Assembly (NCBI GenBank): GCA_018296165.2 | Contig: JACKQL020000219.1 | Coordinates: 1-41,765 of the forward strand | Direction of reading: 5' to 3' | Length of the DNA stretch: 41,765 nt | Origin: Termitomyces sp. T153 | Taxonomy: Eukaryota; Basidiomycota; Agaricomycetes; Agaricales; Lyophyllaceae | In this document: positions 29,994 through 39,398 of the stretch, one piece after another | Position numbering within the stretch: the stretch's first letter is position 1 | How the letters are laid out: each line of letters starts with the position of its first letter | The notes under the pieces: model-generated | Told to the model about the DNA's origin: nothing | The model's database searches: none | The model's input: the letters and a program-made list of their open reading frames with translations, nothing else | Made by a program: the position numbers and the translations under genes

Positions 29994-30141
29994 GGACCCC
30001 AGATATACTTGGGGGTCCAGGGGTCCTTGACTAGAGGACTGCTGGTTCCAATTTCCAATTCTAATATTTTGTTAATACCCTGAGCATCAAAATAAGGAGA
30101 CAATAAATCAAGTTCCCTGACCTGATCATAAGGCAGCTAGG

Positions 30142-30442
30142 TGTCAGAGTGTAGGCATGTCAATACTCAATTTGCCTTCATCATCATATCACATGTGGTT
30201 GCTTACCAGTCACTTTAGAATAAGTTTTTTCGCTTAAATCACACCTCAGTTTGTCTACTTCACAAGTGTTGTACTGAGGTATGTATATCCTTACTTTGAT
30301 TATTGTATTTATGACTTACTTGTACATCTAGTTCTTTCTTATGGATCTAGGTGATTAATATATCAGTTCATCTACTTCATGAGTGTTGTACTTTCTCCCT
30401 TATGGGTCTAGCCATTATCTTACTCAAACTCTAATTCTGAAA
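30142..30442 (+). repeat. CopB 5' LTR (about 301 bp)
   Basis: Starts TGTCAGAGTGTAGG like 36154; ends TTCTGAAA (expected TTCTGACA) right before the primer site. Inside it, a block TCTACTTCACAAGTGTTG at 30254 recurs as TCTACTTCATGAGTGTTG at 30371, differing only CA/TG (ancestral CG). Confidence 0.8.
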
Positions 30443-30456
30443 GGTTATGAGCCCCA
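30443..30456 (+). other. CopB primer-binding site, half-tRNA(iMet) type
   Basis: GGTTATGAGCCCCA matches the complement of the initiator tRNA-Met anticodon stem-loop (GGGCTCATAACC), the known copia-type internal priming. Confidence 0.8.
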
Positions 30457-30581
30457 TTGCCTGACACTAATTAAGAAAAGTTACAAACTCACAGAGATAC
30501 ATGCATCCCATCCTGCTATTTCCATCCAGACTAAGCCTTGATCCCCATGCAATAATTCCACAATCACTGTTTTGACACATC

Positions 30582-31545
30582 ATGTCAAATCCAGAAGCAA
30601 CAATCACCTGCCCAACCTTGACAGGTCTGGAAAACTTCTAGATCTGGAAGATTTGCATCACCACAAAGCTTCATCAAGAGAAGGTATGGGACATTATTCA
30701 AACACTTCCCCCCACTCAGATGGCAACAACAATCCCTCCAGCCACATCACCTGCAGCTCTGACAACTAATACCACCCCTGGCATTATGATGCCATTGTTC
30801 ACTGATATCACCAAAACTAGCCATTATACAGAAAATTGAGCTGTTTGTGATGCCAAGGCTGCTGGTATTATTATTGCCTATGTATCTGACTGCCTTGCCC
30901 TTGAAGTAGAGGAGCTTGCACACACAAAAGACATGTTTGACAAGTTGGTCACAATACAAGTAAACACAAACATTGGTGTCAGCACTTTCTACACCTTTAT
31001 CTCAATGTTAAACTTAAAATGGGATGGATTGCCTTCTACCCTGAGCAATCATATCTCCACAATATCAGCCACCAATACTAGATTGACCACGATGAAAAAA
31101 GAAATTGATTGCAAATTCCTTGCATTCATTCTCTTGCAATTTTCACCTGAAGATAATGTGTGGGAGTCCTTCAGAGCCACTGTACAAAATTCACTTGTCC
31201 CTGGGACACCACTCACCTTCTCCACCCTGTCCAATTGGCTAACCTTCATGGAAATGGCTCAACAAAGCATGTCCCTCAAAGCTGTCCTGAAAGCTGACTC
31301 TAATGTAAAGTCAATATTCAAACCCAAATTGGATATGTAGTGCAAGTTCTACAACTCCTCCACACACAACACTACCAATTGTAGGAAGTTGAAGGAGAGA
31401 GATGAGGATAAAGAAAAAGGGAAAGTGCCAGGAAAGAAAAAGAAGGAAAAGGCAAATTGCACAAGCTATGGCTTCTTGTCAGACTCAAACAGCTCAGATA
31501 TGAATCTGTTGGAGAGGTAGCAGGTTATTCTACTATGTCTCTAAA
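30582..31545 (+). pseudogene. gag: CopB gag
   Basis: Starts at ATG 30582 (MSNPEATIT), text LTGLENF then TAG then IWKICITTKL, typical of copia UBN2-type gag. Further LAFILLQFSPEDNVWESF and a zinc knuckle at 31341-31382 (CKFYNSSTHNTTNC), where the second Cys is Tyr (TGC to TAC). Stops at 30639-30641 (TAG), TGA near 30830 and TAG at 31338-31340. A Lys-rich stretch follows the knuckle. Confidence 0.85.
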
Positions 31546-31845
31546 GCATTAATGACACACATTTTGGCTTATGTTGGAAATATTAACCTAACCTCTTCAG
31601 CCAGCACTATCATGGACTCTGGGGCCTCTGCCCACATGACACCACATTGGGATTGGTTCAAATGTGATTTGTTCAAAGAGCCAAGCCCACCTCAAAAGAT
31701 CTACTTTGGTGACAATTCATTTGTGGAAGCAACAGGAATTGGAACTATAACTCTTGAATGTGAAATGAGTGACTTTACAAATTTGGTGGAACTGAAAGAC
31801 ACTCTCTATGTGCTGTCATTTAACTTGATGCTGATATTCATTTGA
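31546..31845 (+). pseudogene. CopB aspartic protease
   Basis: Active site TIMDSGASAHMTPH (D-S-G at about 31615-31623), then YFGDNSFVEATGIGTI and LKDTLYVLSFNL, the copia protease layout. The segment is an uninterrupted 97-codon ORF. Confidence 0.88.
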
Positions 31846-33302
31846 AAGCTTGATAAGGCTGGTTGCTATACTATCTTCAAGAAGAGAATGTGTAACTGGT
31901 GTTCACAAGGACAATCTCTACCACCTGAACATTGCAGCAAAAATCCATGCCCATGTTTCTGTAGATATAAATACTCTCCACCATCAACTTGGACACATAT
32001 TGCCCAAGTGCCTAATACAAATGGTTAGAGATGGGCATATTGAGAAAGTGGATATGGTAACTGGAAAGGCCAAATTCTGCAAACTATGCACCTTAGCCAA
32101 AGCCAAGAAACTTCCATTCAAACACAAAGGACATCCAGCTTCATGCCCACTTGAGATCATCCACTCTGATGTTGGAGGGCCCATCACACCTGTTGACTGA
32201 CATGGAAATTGATATTGGATTACATTCATTGATGGCTATGGGCATTTCCCTTGGATCTACTTCATGAGACACAAAAGCAAAGCCATCCTAAAATTCTGCA
32301 AATTCAAGAAAGATGTACAAACATTTTTTGGAGCTGAAGTTGGCACTTTAAACTTCTCTGAAAGCTTCATAACCTTCTTCCAGTCTGACAACAGCAGAGA
32401 ATACATAGCCAAAGAATTTCAAAAAGAACTGGGCAATACAGGAACCATACACCTAACAATGGCAGCAGACATGCTAGAACAGAATGGACTGGCTGAGCAC
32501 ATGAACTAATCACTGGTCAACACAGCAACAGCTATACTGATAGAGTCTGGACTTCCCAAAAACATTTTGGTCAGATGCAATGTGAATGGTTGCCATGGTG
32601 ATTAGCAAAACTCCAGCCACCAGACTGAGGGGAAATGTTCCCTGCACCAAACTGTTCAAACAAAAAGTTGACATATCATGGCTCAGGCCATTTGGCTCAA
32701 TCTGTTATGCTCTCATACTAAAAAATCAATGCTTTGGGAAGGTTGGCAACAAGGCTAGGAAAGCCATCTTCATTGGTTACACAGAGAAAAAGAAAGCTTA
32801 TTGGCTCCTTGACATTGAAACTAAAAAGGAGTTTCATAGTTGTCATATATGCTTTGACAAAAACAAGGATCCCTCACCAGCCCCCCTTTGTGACAAAAAC
32901 AACACCACCAAGATGTGGGAACCTGACTTCCTCCATCTAACTCCTAAAGAAAAACTTGCAGTGCCAAACACCAAGAAGAGCTTGTATGAATCTGATGATG
33001 ACCTACCTGACAAGGGGTTAAAAAGGTCAATGGGAGAGCACATCACCAATCCTGCCAAAATGGAGTTAGCAAAAGGGGGGGGGACTCAAGATCTTCTGTC
33101 TCCAACACCAAAAACTTCACTACTAAACTCTTCAAGTTGTCCCACTAGTGTGCCCCCCATGACCAGCCCTGAACCTGTCACTGGGGAAAAGAGAAAATAT
33201 TGGCTACAAGTGCCTCCCACCAACAGGAGTTCAGTGGGAGTATCATTAAGAAAAAAAGGCACATGTATGCAAAAGGTTGTTATAAGAAATGCAGACTACT
33301 AA
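31846..33302 (+). pseudogene. pol: CopB integrase
   Basis: GAG-pre-integrase with HHCC (LHHQLGH ... CKLCTLAK, about 31977-32090). Core Asp residues in IIHSDVGGPI (about 32165) and FQSDNSREY (about 32390), Glu in LEQNGLAEHMN (about 32480), all three present. Segment 32586-33302 is the C-terminal part (WLRPFGSICYALI, ARKAIFIGYTEKKKAYWLL). Separated by stops at 32198-32200 and 32507-32509 and frameshifts. The tail to 33302 is a low-complexity linker. Confidence 0.88.
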
Positions 33303-34679
33303 AGGGCAGTTGAATTAGAGGAATGTCAGAGGGAGAAGTCAAGGGCAGAGAAGCACATACACATGGAGGATGACCCTGAAGACTCTCAGAATGACATCAT
33401 GCACCAGACATTGCTAGACATACAAGCTTGCATGAATGAACTGCAGATGAGTGATGCAAGCAAATCATACAGTGAACTGGAACCTTAGTCAGATGAAGAT
33501 GTCTATTTTGCCAGGATATCTCAAAGTGCATTGCCAAATGACACCATGCCACACCATGCCACCAAAGCCTTCTCAGGTACAAACAAAGAGAGATGGACTG
33601 CTGTGCTATAAGAAGAGCTACAAAATCTGATCAATAACAATGTATTTGAGATTGTACCCATGCTAAAAGGGATAAAGCCCATTACCTCAAAATCAGTTTT
33701 TTGCATAAAGTACAATGAGAGCAAGAATGTCAAACATTACAAAGTTTGCATAGTGGCCCACAGCTTCACCCAAAAGGAAGGAATCAATTACAAAGAGGTT
33801 TGGGCACCTGTGGTAAATCTCAAATCCATTAGAATCATACTTGTACTAGCTGCAAAGTATGACCTCAAACTTAACCAAATGGATGTGGCCACTGCTTACC
33901 TAAATGACAAATTGAAGAAAGAGTTGTATATGACCCCCCCAGAAGGTGTTCCTATACTAGATGGATGCTGTTGGAAACTGAAACAATTACTTTACAGAGT
34001 CAAACAAGTGGGAAGGACCTGGAACCTCATGTTGGACAAAAGGCTTTGAGCTTTTGGTTTCATGTGCCTGATGCAGAAACCTGCCTTTATGTCTACAGAG
34101 AGGAGAAGAAAATATGTTTCCTCATAGTTTATGTCAACAACTTCATTCTTGCAGCCAACTCACCCCTTTATGAATTCTATTAAGAAAAAATTGTCCAAAA
34201 CCTTCAAGATGCAAGACTTAGGAGTGGCAACATACATACTGGGTATCAGAATCAGATGCAATTGTCCAAACTGCTCTATCTACATCTCACAGAAGCAGTA
34301 CATAAAGTCTCTGGTTGAGCATTGTGGCATGAAAGGGTCAAAGCTCACCTGGACTCTGATGGCTTCAAGTTTAAAACTCACTGTCAATGATCCAGAGGAC
34401 AATACCACCATTTTTGAAACCAAAATTGAAAATAGACAGATATCCTACTCCAGCATTGTTGGCTTGCTGATGTATGCAATGATGGGCACATGGCCAGACA
34501 TAGCCTATGCAGTCAGGGTGCTGGGCCATTTTAGCTCAAACCCAAAACATCACCATTGGGTTGTGGCAAAGAGAGTCCTATATTACCTCAACACAACCAG
34601 TAAAATAGAATTGAAATTTGATAGAAATGATATTAGTATGGATATGTTGTTCCATGGTTATTCCAATGCAGATGGGTCT
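33303..34679 (+). pseudogene. pol: CopB reverse transcriptase and start of RNase H
   Basis: RT: ERWTAVL then stop, EELQNLINNNVFEIV, SVFCIKYNESKNVKHYKVCI, the block LNQMDVATAYLNDKLKKELY, LLYRVKQVGRTWN, and the catalytic box at 34130-34141, where YVDD reads YVNN: both Asp are Asn through two adjacent CpG to CpA changes. Then FKMQDLGVATYILGI, YISQKQYIKSLVE, GLLMYAMMGTWPDIAYAV. RNase H begins GYSNADGS and is cut by solo LTR C. Confidence 0.92.
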
Positions 34680-35695
34680 TGTCATGTTCCACTGACTATG
34701 GGGGCTCAGCTACACTGGGCAAGTCCTTACTAGGTGGATGCAATGTCCTGCACTTATAACCTAGTGCTCCAGAGTGGGTGCAGTCTATAGGGACTTGCAA
34801 GAAAAAGTCAGGGAGACTGGTCCAAGCAAGTCCAGAGTGGTCCAGGAAGTCTAAGACCAAGTATATTAAATGTTAGGCTTGGGTGGGCATCAGGAACAAG
34901 TTTGTAGGCATGTAAATGGACTGTGGGGCAAGTGGAGGCTTTGCAAGTAATGGGAGTGGAGCCAGAGTTTGATGGGGGATCAATCAAGACTGATGGGTTT
35001 TGGGGTTGAGTGTAGGGTGAGGTCCAGAGTTGCTGTAAGAATGTTTGAAGGTTGTAGTGCATGCATGGAGTTTGTAATGATGTCAAAGATGAAGGGGACT
35101 TAGAGGAGATAAAGAGAACAGAGACAGTCAAGACAAGACAAAGATGAGATGAGATGGAACTGAGGAAAGAGATAGATTTAAGACTAAAAATAGAAAAGGA
35201 GATGATAATGTAATATCAAGATTAAGGTAACAAATGCTACTCTACATCTTTATATACTGACTACTGGACCTTCTCTAGGGGTTGTGACAGCAGGGCTTGT
35301 TGGAGCTGCATGGGGTGGACAGGTGTCAGTTCTGATTGGAGGGTGGGCTGCAGTGATATTCTGATGGGAACATGGTCCATCCTGCAGTTGTTGGGGAACT
35401 CCAGGGTAGTTGTGTAGGTTGTGGAGATGGTTGAGTGATGTACATCTGGGCCAGAAGAAGTGTCAGAGAGGTGCAGGGGCCTTGTAAGCAAGAGGGGGAG
35501 CTGAGGAGGCCCATAGGAGATGTGTTGGTGTTTGCCAGAAAGTTGTTGGAGTTTGCCAAGGAAGCATCAGAATTAGCCAGGGCAGGTGCCATGGATCAAC
35601 AAAGGTTGGGGTGAGTTGGGGGAACATTGCAGAGTGCTCTGGAGAGGTGGAGGGACCTGGGGGGAGGTCTGGAAGTATGGGAGTGGGTTGTGACA
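34680..35695 (-). repeat. Solo LTR C (1016 bp), family X, reverse orientation
   Basis: TGTCATGTTCC...GGTTGTGACA on +, perfect TSD GGTCT (34675-34679, 35696-35700). Reverse complement of solo LTRs A and B with about 140 bp less. Removing 1021 bp rejoins NADGS to GDPDTSRSTSGY. Confidence 0.9.
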
Positions 35696-36166
35696 GGTCT
35701 GGGGATCCAGACACTTCAAGGTCCACCTCTGGATACATCTTCATTTCCACCAGGGGCACCATTGCCATTGGTTGGGCAAGTAAATGCCAAACAATAGTAT
35801 CACTGTCCTCTATAGAATCTGAGTATATAGGACTCTATTATGCCAGGCAACATTTGGCTTGGTTGCAAAACTTTTTGAAGACATTGGACACCCACAACAT
35901 GAGCCATCCAAGACCCTGTGTGACAACCAAGCTGCTATCATTTTTACAAAGAAGCTCAGTATTGCTCTCAGACAAAACACATTCAACAAAAGTACCACTA
36001 TCTCCAAGATGACCTTGTGTCAAAAGGGCAGGCTGCTATTTGCTATGTACCTACAGAGGACATGGTGGCTGACATATTTATAAAACCATTGGGAAATGAG
36101 AAACATTGGAAATTCACAAAAGCAATGGGATTGCAACTCCACACAAGTGGGAGTGTCAGAGTGTAG
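35696..36166 (+). pseudogene. pol: CopB RNase H, C-terminal part and end of pol
   Basis: GDPDTSRSTSGYIFI, then WASKCQTIVSLSSIESEYIG with the conserved S-S-x-E-A/S-E-Y box, and later in another frame the copia terminus VPTEDMVADIFIKPLGNEKH. Frameshifts near 35860 and 36010. Ends TAG at 36164-36166, just inside the 3' LTR. Confidence 0.88.
36145..36153 (+). other. CopB polypurine tract
   Basis: AAGTGGGAG directly before the 3' LTR TGTCAGAG; the usual copia form. Confidence 0.75.
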
Positions 36167-36218
36167 GCATGTCAATACTTGATATGCCTTCATCATCATA
36201 TGACATGTGTTTGCTTAC
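36154..36218 (+). repeat. CopB 3' LTR, first 65 bp
   Basis: Matches 30142-30206 with a few changes. Interrupted after GCTTAC by GypD. Confidence 0.9.
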
Positions 36219-36481
36219 TGAAAGGCTGTTGGTTTTCAGCCTCACTAAGATCTCAATCAGACAAGACAAAATCAACTTCGTTTGCTCGTGAGTAAGATCC
36301 AAAATTAAGTATTAAGATAAACTTCACCTTTGTTTGCTCATGAGTAAGATGAGCAAATAAAAGTGATAAATAAAACTTTTGAGGTGGCGCTCACATGAGT
36401 GTGTCACAGTGTGCCGCTAAGTATGACGTCAAACTGAGATTTCCATCCAATTTGTCGTAAGTTGCCACCGGCAAGCTTACA
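36219..36481 (-). repeat. GypD 3' LTR (263 bp)
   Basis: TGAAAGGC...GCTTACA on +. Same length as 41502-41764. Confidence 0.97.
36333..36357. repeat. Perfect 9-bp inverted repeat in GypD LTR
   Basis: Arms TTTGCTCAT and ATGAGCAAA around a 7-nt loop; kept in the other LTR with only CpG changes. The left arm is part of a direct repeat, GTTTGCTCRTGAGTAAGAT, whose other copy starts 48 bp upstream. Confidence 0.7.
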
Positions 36482-36495
36482 CCCCTCCCCCCTCT
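36482..36495 (-). other. GypD polypurine tract
   Basis: On - AGAGGGGGGAGGGG directly before the LTR start TGTAAGC. Confidence 0.9.
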
Positions 36496-36512
36496 GAAAA
36501 CTTGCGGCCATG

Positions 36513-36932
36513 TCAGCTGCTCACTCCATTCTTCCTCTCCCAATCATCGAGAGCTGCGCAGTCCTTCACTTCGGAGTACAGCAACCATTCGTCATGGTCT
36601 GGTGGGAAACCCACCCAACGTACCAAGTATTGTCGACCTCGACCTTGTCTACATTCATCAATTATTTCGTCGATGACATGGTGGTCAGTGGCCCCGTCCT
36701 CCATGACCACCGGTCCCGGTCGGGTGTATTCCCTGTCTGGGAACATGGAGGGGTTGTTGGCGATGTGACACTTGAGGAGACTCGCATGGAAGCCGGGGAA
36801 GGTGCATTGTTTGTTGTTGGGTAGCCGGAGGGTATATTCTGACTTCTCTGAAAAGGCCGCGACTATCTCGTACGGCCCATCATGCCTCAGCATGAACTTC
36901 ACCACACGTTTGTGGCCCTTCCGCATGTAATC
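36513..36932 (-). pseudogene. pol: GypD integrase C-terminus with chromodomain
   Basis: After the TGA at 36933-36935 the frame continues DYMRKGHKRVVKF, then the GPY/F motif HDGPYEIVAAF, and a chromodomain HHVIDEIIDECRQ ... YLVRWVGFPPDHDEWL (about 36545-36690), with the aromatic/Trp residues expected of a chromo fold. Chromodomains in this position are known to guide integration to histone-marked chromatin. Ends at the stop 36513-36515, 17 bp from the polypurine tract. Confidence 0.92.
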
Positions 36933-38048
36933 TCATCGGCAATGCTTCATGGCCAACATGACGAGGTCGCCCACTTCGTAGGCCTCCTCATCCGCGCACC
37001 TGGCGTTCGCGTGGTATGCCTGTTGGACCTTGGCGGCGAGGAGATTATCTTGTGCCTCTTTCACGTCTGTCTGTAGTTTCTCGATTAATTCATGTGCTGT
37101 CCTCTTTTCCTTCGACGCTCTGATCAGTAAGGAAGCAAGAGGGGGGATGACCCTTGGTGAGCGCCCGGTTTTCAGCTGGAATGGAGAGAATCCCGTCGAT
37201 GAGTTGACGGTATTCATTATCGCAAACTGGACTCGGGATAGAGTTGCTAACCACCCTTTCTGGTCGCGATCCACTAAGTATCGGATGGCTTGGACCACTG
37301 TCTTGTTTGAACGTTCGCTGCCGCCGTCAGTCTCGGGATGGTAAGAGGTCAACATCTTGAGCTTGACGCCGGTTAACTTGTGTAATTCCTTCCACATGTC
37401 GGACACGAACAGGTGGTCTCGGTCGGAGACTATCTGGGTCATGAGCCCGTTCTCACAGTACCATTTGTTAAAAAGTACGAGCGTGATCTGTGCCGCCATG
37501 TCCTTGGAGTGTGTCCCGGCTAAGCATACCTCCGCCCCTAGAAGATCCGTCATTGTCATGATGGTGTCCTTGCCATCTTCTTCAGGTAGCAGTCCGATAA
37601 AATCGATGCCCACGACCGACAAACGGTCGTCTGGCACTGGCAGGGGGTGTAGTGGTCCTACTGGCTTGGTGGTGCGATCCTCATTTCTCTGACATGGTCC
37701 ACAGGATGGAATATACGCGTGCTCCAAATCCTGGCGCATGTGCGGCCAGTAATATGAGTCTTGGAGCGTGGCATAGCTCTTTTCAAATCTGTAGTGCCCG
37801 AGGGTGTCGTGGGCAAGGTTGTACAACAGTTCGCGAACGTGAGTGCTGTTGGGAACGAGCAAGTGGTGTCCGAGGTAAATCAGCCCATCTTCCGCTGTTG
37901 CTCCTACAATGCTCCCTTTTGTGATTCCTTCCTGCACCTGTTGGGCAAAGGGGTCCTTGCCGTAACCCGCTATTATCTCCTTCAAGAGAGTCCCTTCTGT
38001 TTCGATGTGCAGTGCGCCCGCGGCGAGCATTGTCTGCTTTGGTGGGGA
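36933..38048 (-). pseudogene. pol: GypD integrase, zinc and catalytic core
   Basis: HHCC zinc domain (NLAHDTLGHYR ... CGPCQRNED, about 37680-37830). Core: D in VGIDFIGLLPEE (about 37600), D in VSDRDHLF (about 37415), E in TDGGSERSNKTV (about 37320), all intact. Followed by FAIMNTVNSSTGFSPFQLKTG. In frame with RT across TGA 38049-38051 and with the chromodomain across TGA 36933-36935. It would be functional in sequence but for these stops. Confidence 0.95.
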
Positions 38049-39398
38049 TCATGTATATGCAAGTGCGCAGGCGGCCAGTCCCGCATCTGGGGTAGCGACC
38101 AGCATTCTGGACAGTGCGTCGGCGGCCGAGTTGTCCTCGCCTTGGATGTAGACGATCTCGAAATCAAAATCGGCTAAGAACATTGCCCACCTCGACTGAC
38201 GCTGTGACATCTGCTTTTGAGACTGGAAGTATTCCAGTGTTCGGTGGTCTGTGTACACCTTGAACTTCACTCCTAGGAGGCTCGTGCACCATTTTTTCAA
38301 TGCCTTGACAATGGCCAAAAGTTCTCGTTTGTGCGTGGGGTAATTCCACTGCGCCACGTTTAACTGATAGGAATCGTACGCCACTGGTCGTGCTGACTCC
38401 CATGTTTTGCCAAAACTCAGTATTGCTCCAGTCCTGCGGTCGCTCGCGTCCGTGGTCACGAATATCTTCTTCATGGTGTCCTCGTAGTCAATGACGGTTA
38501 ACGTTTCCAGGTTGGTGACCATGTGTTGCATGGCGTCAAAGGCTCTTTGATGGTCTTCCGTCCATGCAGGGAAATTTTTGTCGTATTCCTTCGCGGTTAG
38601 GGGACTCAAGACGCTCGTGTGCTCGGCTAACGCAGGGATGAAGGGTGATAGGTATCGGGTGAGGCCTAGGAAGCCTCGAACGTTGGTGGCGGTAGTGGGA
38701 ACAGGCCACTTGGCCACTTGATTGACCTTCCTCAGATCGGGTCGAATTCCCTTCTTGGAAATAATGTGGCCCAGGAACTGGAGCTCCCTCGCGAATAGTG
38801 TGGACTTCTGTAAGTTGCAGAACAGGCTTGCGCCAAGTCGTAAGTTCTCTTCATGCTCTTTGATCGTGTCTGACCAGATTATAATATCGTCTAGGTATAC
38901 ATGGCACACGACGCCAATCAGGCCTCGCAGAGCGTCGGTCATTCGCCGCTGGTGCGTCGACGGCGCGTTACAGCCCCCCATGGGCATGACAACCCATTTG
39001 TAGAGTCCCCAGGGGGTCCGGATTGCAGTCAGGTGGATGTCGTCGGGGTGGACGCGCGTTGGGAAGAACGCGTTGGTCATGTCAATCTTCCCAAAAATCT
39101 TCCCTTTTCCACAGTCTGCTAAGATGTCATCCACCCGTGGCAGTGGAAAACTATCTCTGATTGTATTCTGGTTTAGTTCCTGATAGTCATTTACCCATCG
39201 TGGCGGAATGGTGAAATCGGGCACCCCGTCGCGGTGTTTGGGGATGCAGAATGCAGGTGATGCAAATTCTGAGGAGGATGGGCACAGCCGTCCTGCTGCC
39301 AAGTGTTCTTCAAGTAGCCTCTTCCAAGGTTCGTGGAATTTCTTGGGTGCTGAGTACCCCTGCGCGTTCACGACCTTTGAAGGGTCCTTCAATCGAAT
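38049..39398 (-). pseudogene. pol: GypD reverse transcriptase and RNase H
   Basis: 447-codon open frame. RT blocks: SPAFCIPKHRDGVPDF, WVNDYQELNQNTIRDSFPLP, KIDMTNAFFPTRVHPDD, MGGCNAPSTHQRRM, and catalytic YLDD at 38886-38897 (HVYLDDIIIWSD). RNase H: FVTTDASDRRTGAIL, THKRELLAIVKALKKW, TDHRTLEYF, ending in EDNSAADALSRM. All catalytic residues present. Preceded in frame by TGA 39399-39401 after the protease, so it would need readthrough, or the stop is a decayed CGA. Confidence 0.97.

Larger units (their letters stand above)
14054..30141 (-). mobile_element. GypC: Ty3/gypsy element, 3' end only, split by GypB and CopB
   Basis: Minus-strand element. The 3' LTR is 14054-14083 plus 28746-28951 after removal of GypB. 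Then come a polypurine tract (28952-28964), an ORF3 (29187-29993) and 148 bp upstream of it to 30141, where CopB inserted. Integrase, RT and the 5' end lie beyond the right edge of the window. Identification as gypsy rests on the polypurine tract shared with GypA and GypB and on the same layout, not on pol. Confidence 0.65.
30142..36218 (+). mobile_element. CopB: Ty1/copia LTR retrotransposon, 3' LTR cut by GypD
   Basis: LTR 30142-30442, primer site, gag, protease, integrase, RT, RNase H, polypurine tract, and the first 65 bp of the 3' LTR (36154-36218), where GypD inserted; the rest of that LTR lies right of the window. A solo LTR (34680-35695) splits RNase H. It sits in the ORF3-upstream region of GypC; the right TSD is out of view. 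Stops, frameshifts and loss of both catalytic Asp of RT make it inactive. Confidence 0.92.
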
